Shown here: positions 59,995-64,000 of the stretch, piece by piece
How the letters are laid out: each line of letters opens with the position of its first letter
How positions within the stretch are numbered: the first letter of the stretch is position 1
Origin: Sphingobacteriaceae bacterium
GTDB lineage: Bacteria > Bacteroidota > Bacteroidia > UBA7662
DNA length: 64,000 nucleotides
Direction of reading: 5' to 3'
Assembly (NCBI GenBank): GCA_013824115.1
Contig: PNNG01000034.1
Location: 62,001-126,000 of the forward strand
Notes under the pieces: model-generated
What the model was told of the DNA's origin: nothing
The model's input: the letters and a program-made list of their open reading frames with translations, nothing else
The model's database searches: none
Position numbers and translations under genes: made by a program

Positions 59995-61296
59995 TTACGA
60001 TTTAATAATCCATTTCGCTCCAATAGCAGCAATGGCCATCGACAATCCTGCAATACCGAGCATGGCGGCAGGGTTGCCATCCATGATGCCCAATAGTAAA
60101 CCTCCCAACAAGCCTGCTGCAATTTGCGGTATGGTAATAGTGGCATTGAATAAACCCATGTACACGCCGGTTTGTCGCGCAGGTAAATGGCTTGAAAGCA
60201 AGGTGTAGGGAAGGGCAAGAATAGCTGCCCAGCCTATGCCTACGCCTACCATGGATCCAAAAAGCACATATTTATCCGTTACAAACATCATAGATGCTAA
60301 ACCTGCCGCACCCGCCAAAAGCGATAATGCGTAGATATTCTTCCGACCATATTTATCGGCAAGAGGTGTGATGGCAAGTGAGAACAGAGCTGCAAAAACG
60401 CTATAAACGGCGAAGATGATGCCGGTCCAGTTACCGGCTTCATTAAATTCTAAAGATTTAGAATCGGTAGTGCCCCAAATGGTGGAGGCAATGCCGTTGG
60501 TGGTATACACCCACATCAAAAATAGCGCGAACCAAGAGAAAAATTGAGTGAAAGCCAGTTCATACATGGCACGTGGCGCTTGTTTTATGAGCGCAACCAA
60601 GCCCGGATTCTCTGTGTTTTCACCTTCCATATTATTGTATTTGGCATATTCATCAGGTGGGTATTCTCTGGTTCTGTAGGCAGTCCAAAGTACGGCCAGT
60701 AGCAAAGTAGCTCCACCAATATAGAAGGCCCAAATAACCGTAGGAGCTACTTTTTGGCCTGCTGCCGGTTCGTTCGACATGCCGTAATAAGTAAGCAAGA
60801 AGGGCAGTACCGATCCTAATACTGCGCCTACGTTGATAAGAAAACTCTGCACCGAATAGCCCAAGTTACGCTGACTTTCGGGGACCATATCGCTTACCAG
60901 AGAGCGGAAAGGCTGCATGGTTACATTGAATGAGGTGTCCATTAACAGCAGCATGGTAGCACCAAAAAAAACAGGGGGCAATAAATAAGCGAAATACTCA
61001 GAATTGGGCATGAAAAACATGGCCAGGGCAGAAACGATAGCACCTACCACGATGAAAGGGATGCGTCGTCCTAAGCGCGTCCAGGTTTTATCGCTGCTTA
61101 AGCCAACGATAGGTTGAACAATGAGGCCTGCAATAGGGGCAGCCAGCCAGAATAAGCTGAGGTGATGCAAATCGGCGCCAATGGCCGATAGAATTCTACT
61201 TGTATTTGCATTCTGGAGCGAATAGCCTATTTGAACGCCCAAAAAGCCGAAGCTGATGTTCCAGATTTGCCAAAAACTGAGTTTAGGTTTTTCCAT
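59995..61296 (-). CDS. SLC45-like MFS sugar transporter
   Basis: A 433-residue inner membrane protein with 12 predicted helices. The N terminus (LSFWQIWNISFGFLGVQIGYSLQNANTSRIL) and QPIVGLSSDKTWTRLGRRIPFIVVG in the first intracellular loop match the SLC45/maltose-permease-like branch of the MFS, found in Bacteroidota starch and maltose loci. A GH31 glycosidase gene lies 2 kb away on the same strand, with an S9 peptidase gene on the opposite strand between them. Alpha-glucoside import is a reasonable inference, not shown. The 3' end uses the strong shared terminator. Confidence 0.8.
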   Translation of the reverse strand: MEKPKLSFWQIWNISFGFLGVQIGYSLQNANTSRILSAIGADLHHLSLFWLAAPIAGLIVQPIVGLSSDKTWTRLGRRIPFIVVGAIVSALAMFFMPNSEYFAYLLPPVFFGATMLLLMDTSFNVTMQPFRSLVSDMVPESQRNLGYSVQSFLINVGAVLGSVLPFLLTYYGMSNEPAAGQKVAPTVIWAFYIGGATLLLAVLWTAYRTREYPPDEYAKYNNMEGENTENPGLVALIKQAPRAMYELAFTQFFSWFALFLMWVYTTNGIASTIWGTTDSKSLEFNEAGNWTGIIFAVYSVFAALFSLAITPLADKYGRKNIYALSLLAGAAGLASMMFVTDKYVLFGSMVGVGIGWAAILALPYTLLSSHLPARQTGVYMGLFNATITIPQIAAGLLGGLLLGIMDGNPAAMLGIAGLSMAIAAIGAKWIIKS

Positions 61297-61432
61297 AAGG
61301 TTTAGGTGAGTAATAAGGTGGCAATATGCAGAAAAGAGCCATCATTCCAAAAAATCGACACCTTCATTTTACCTCAGTTTTAGCATTTTTTGGGTGGTTC
61401 GTTTCGCTTAAAAGCACGTATTTTGGCACTTC

Positions 61433-63325
61433 ATGTTGGTCAGGAAATTTGTTTGTTTGGTTGGTGCACTCTTGCTGTTAGTGGCATGTAAAGAGCAAAA
61501 CACTTGCAGTGTTGAAAAAATACCTGTTTCCGATTTTTTCCGAAATCCCGATAGGGCATCCTACAAATTGTCGCCTGATGGCAAGTACTTGGCCTATTTG
61601 GCTCCCTTTCAAGATCGGCTGAACATTTTTGTTCAGTATGCCGATGGGGATTCTGCCTGGCGCATCACTTCACAAACCGACAGGGATCTATCGCGTTTTG
61701 GCTGGGCCGGAAACGAGCAGCTTTATTTTTTGAAAGACAACAATGGCGACGAAAACTACTTTTTGTCGACCGTGGATGTTAAGGGAGAACAAACCCGCGC
61801 ACTTACCCAGTTTGAGGGTGTTCGCACCGAAATTATTGATGAACTAACGCAACACCCAAACAAAGTATTGGTAGCACTCAATAAGCGTAATCCGCAGATT
61901 TTTGATGTGTATGAATTGGATTTGAGTCAAGGGGAGCTTCAACTTCAAATTGAAAATCCAGGCAATTATTCACAATATCTTACCGATGAAACAGGAAGGG
62001 TGAGGTTAATTGTGACCACCGATGGAACCAATCAATCGTTTCTTCACAGGGGGCCATTGGAAGCGCCATTCGAAAAGCTCTTTACCATTGGTTTTAAAGA
62101 TGCATTTGTTCCTATCAAATTCCATCCCGAACAACCACATTGGGTATACGCATTAAGCAATATAGGGCGCGATAAAAAAGCGGCTGTTTTATTTGATTTG
62201 AAGAAGCAGAGGGTGATTCAAACCCTCTTCGAACACCCTTCTTACGATGTTGATTGGCTGATTTTTTCTCAAAAAACGCATGAACCCTTGTTTGCGCAGT
62301 ATACCGATTGGAAAATGCAATATCATTTTTTAGCGGATCGTGCAAAGCAGCTGTATGCGAAGGTGGCCAAAGAATTAGACGATTTTGAAGTGGTGTTTAC
62401 AGGTACCGATGAGGCCGAAACGAAAGTGGTAATCCGCACTTATAGCGATCGTACCATGGGAAGTTATTATTTATACGATTTAGCTACCGGTCAGTTGCGA
62501 CTATTGGCCGATGCCAGTCCATGGTTGAAAATGGAAAATATGGCAGCAGTTAAACCCATTGCCTATACATCACGAGACGGACTCAAAATCCATGGCTACC
62601 TCACCATCCCTAAAGGAGGTAAGAACAAAAATTTGCCTTTGGTAGTGGTGCCACATGGTGGGCCTTGGATTCGAGATGTGTGGCGTTTTGATCAAAACGT
62701 ACAGTTTTTGGCAAACCGGGGATATGCGGTGCTTCAAATGAACTTCAGAGGGTCGACCGGTTATGGCAGGGCATTTTGGGAGGCGAGCTTTAAACAGTGG
62801 GGTAAAAACATGCAGAACGACATTACCGATGGAGTAAAGCATGTAATTAACCAAGGAATTGCTGATCCTAACCGCATTGCCATCTACGGAGGAAGTTATG
62901 GCGGTTATGCGGTGCTTGCCGGACTGGCTTTCACCCCTGATTTATATGCTTGCGGAATAGACTATGTGGGCGTTTCGAACTTGTTTACACTCATGCAAAC
63001 CATTCCGCCCTATTGGGAGCCAGGTAGGGCCATGTTTTATGAAATGATTGGCCATCCCCAAGCTGATAGTTTACATTACGTGCAAGCCTCGCCAGTTTTT
63101 CATGCCGATAAAATCAAGGTGCCACTGATGGTTGTTCAAGGAGCCAAAGATCCGCGCGTTAAAAAGGCGGAGGCCGATCAGATAGTAGAGGCCCTCGCTG
63201 CACGCGGCGTAGAGGTAGACTACATATTGCGCGATGACGAGGGCCATGGTTTCCGTAAACAAGAAAATCGGATTGCTTTGTACGAGTCGATCGAGACTTT
63301 CTTAGAGCGACACTTGAAGCAATAA
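61433..63325 (+). CDS. S9-family serine peptidase (acylaminoacyl peptidase-like) lipoprotein
   Basis: A 630-residue lipoprotein: signal MLVRKFVCLVGALLLLVAC with lipobox LVAC. Residues ~25-350 are a seven-bladed beta-propeller-like domain (SPDGKYLAYLAPFQDRLNIFV, FGWAGNEQLYFLKDNNGDEN). The alpha/beta-hydrolase catalytic domain carries S488 in YGGSYGGYA, D573 in GAKDPRV and H605 in EGHGF, the prolyl oligopeptidase triad. These enzymes cleave short peptides or acylated termini; the lipoprotein anchor places it in the periplasm or at the surface. The stop directly abuts the convergent GH31 stop. Confidence 0.92.
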   Translation: MLVRKFVCLVGALLLLVACKEQNTCSVEKIPVSDFFRNPDRASYKLSPDGKYLAYLAPFQDRLNIFVQYADGDSAWRITSQTDRDLSRFGWAGNEQLYFLKDNNGDENYFLSTVDVKGEQTRALTQFEGVRTEIIDELTQHPNKVLVALNKRNPQIFDVYELDLSQGELQLQIENPGNYSQYLTDETGRVRLIVTTDGTNQSFLHRGPLEAPFEKLFTIGFKDAFVPIKFHPEQPHWVYALSNIGRDKKAAVLFDLKKQRVIQTLFEHPSYDVDWLIFSQKTHEPLFAQYTDWKMQYHFLADRAKQLYAKVAKELDDFEVVFTGTDEAETKVVIRTYSDRTMGSYYLYDLATGQLRLLADASPWLKMENMAAVKPIAYTSRDGLKIHGYLTIPKGGKNKNLPLVVVPHGGPWIRDVWRFDQNVQFLANRGYAVLQMNFRGSTGYGRAFWEASFKQWGKNMQNDITDGVKHVINQGIADPNRIAIYGGSYGGYAVLAGLAFTPDLYACGIDYVGVSNLFTLMQTIPPYWEPGRAMFYEMIGHPQADSLHYVQASPVFHADKIKVPLMVVQGAKDPRVKKAEADQIVEALAARGVEVDYILRDDEGHGFRKQENRIALYESIETFLERHLKQ

Positions 63326-64000
63326 TCAGTACGTTATTTTTATTTCAGAGCGCGTATAGGGAATGCAAACCGATGGAACGTGCTTGTGTTCCCACAAATG
63401 CTCACCTCCCTGAAAGAAAGGATCGAAATTGCTGATAGGTTCAATAAAGCGTACTGTTTCATGCTGAACAGGCTGCTTACTCCCGTTAATGAGCATTTCT
63501 GCTGAGGCAATGCCATGCAAGAAAATGCGCAGCTGAGCAATGCCACTGTTGAAATTGCCTTCGCTTTGGCCAATGACGAGGGTTTTGTTTTCACCGTCAT
63601 GTACCAGACTACGTTTTTCAAAATCACCCGATTCATACGAATAGCTGGTACCATCATCGTTGTACCAATAGCCTTCATACAGGGTATATCCGCTAAAAAG
63701 GTGGAGGTCGAGGTACTCTTTACTCTCGCCACCCACAAATGCTCCGGGCATCTGCATGGGCAGTACCGCCGATTCCTTTACAAATACGGGCAATACTTCG
63801 CGCGGGGTGTCGATGGTATGAATTTGAGCTCCCGCATACGACTCTCCGTTATACAAATTATGCCACAAGCCTTTGGGCAGATACACTTTTTGAATGGGCA
63901 TCCATGAGTTCATGGCAGCCACCAAAATGGCGCTACCAAAAAGGTACTCATGCCCCCAACGCCGGTCATAAATATGCGCATCTTGCCAATAATCGAAGGC
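63326..64000 (-). CDS. Glycoside hydrolase family 31 C-terminal part, 5' end beyond the window
   Basis: The frame is open from the TGA at 63326-63328 to base 64000 (224 codons), so the catalytic barrel is upstream beyond the window; the TTG at 63925 is internal. The visible part matches the GH31 post-barrel region: GHEYLFGSAILVAAM, then VYLPKGLWHNLYNGE, then REVLPVFVKESAVLPM, followed by the distal beta domain (YEGYWYNDDGTSYSYESGDF). GH31 includes alpha-glucosidases and alpha-xylosidases; the active-site residues are not visible. The nearby SLC45-like transporter suggests an alpha-glucoside locus. Confidence 0.8.
   Translation of the reverse strand, partial: AFDYWQDAHIYDRRWGHEYLFGSAILVAAMNSWMPIQKVYLPKGLWHNLYNGESYAGAQIHTIDTPREVLPVFVKESAVLPMQMPGAFVGGESKEYLDLHLFSGYTLYEGYWYNDDGTSYSYESGDFEKRSLVHDGENKTLVIGQSEGNFNSGIAQLRIFLHGIASAEMLINGSKQPVQHETVRFIEPISNFDPFFQGGEHLWEHKHVPSVCIPYTRSEIKITY

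Overview
The window is chromosomal DNA from a member of the Bacteroidota, seen at genus-neutral resolution. The evidence is the gene set: a Bacteroidota-type LptD, two proteins ending in type A type IX secretion (T9SS) sorting domains, one CHU_C-type gliding/T9SS C-terminal domain protein, OmpP1/FadL-like and DUF5723-like outer membrane proteins, a LruC-domain protein, and an archaeal/eukaryotic-type short ProRS. It is also the promoters: TAnnTTTG boxes, sometimes with an upstream TTG, lie just ahead of many start codons, as described for Bacteroides and Flavobacterium. I see no rRNA, tRNA, insertion sequence, prophage or CRISPR array. The coding density is very high and many convergent neighbours overlap or abut at their stop codons.

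Layout. 1-9.2 kb: 5'-truncated lptD, a 2-oxoacid dehydrogenase E2 gene, cinA, a secreted T9SS protein, thyA-folA and proS. 9.3-20.6 kb: a Met/Trp/Gly-rich lipoprotein with a FadL-like barrel, a TPR protein, etfB-etfA, a bifunctional nuclease-UVR protein, a NupC-type nucleoside transporter, an orphan solute-binding protein, a PLP decarboxylase, a small zinc-ribbon protein, and a lipoprotein/LruC pair. 20.6-31.5 kb: sucD, mlaF-mlaE, an SDR, phoU-like, rnhB, a large secreted gliding-type protein, an lpxD-like gene, gcvT-comB and a BASS transporter. 31.5-40.2 kb: a minus-strand run clpB, lon, rsgA, lipoprotein, dtd, exported protein, DinB-like, mazG-like; most of these abut or overlap, so it looks like one protein/translation quality-control operon. 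40.4-50.6 kb: MFS transporter, a CsgG-like exported protein divergent from an HTH regulator, typA with two envelope genes, cmk, a DEAD-box helicase and an IscA-like protein. 50.7-64 kb: a membrane coiled-coil protein and a split 5'-nucleotidase, dnaA, hisS-hutH, lgt, a T9SS protein, an SLC45-like sugar transporter, an S9 peptidase and the 3' part of a GH31 glycosidase gene.

Most of the window is ordinary core genome and I found no complete undescribed system. The parts most worth a second look are: a perfect 13-bp inverted repeat lying inside the apparent lon promoter; the Met/Trp-rich repeat lipoprotein with its barrel partner; the divergent CsgG-like/HTH pair, whose shared intergenic region holds a long palindrome; a proS terminator that appears to be encoded inside folA; a comB homologue coupled to gcvT; and a 5'-nucleotidase split into two genes in inverted domain order.
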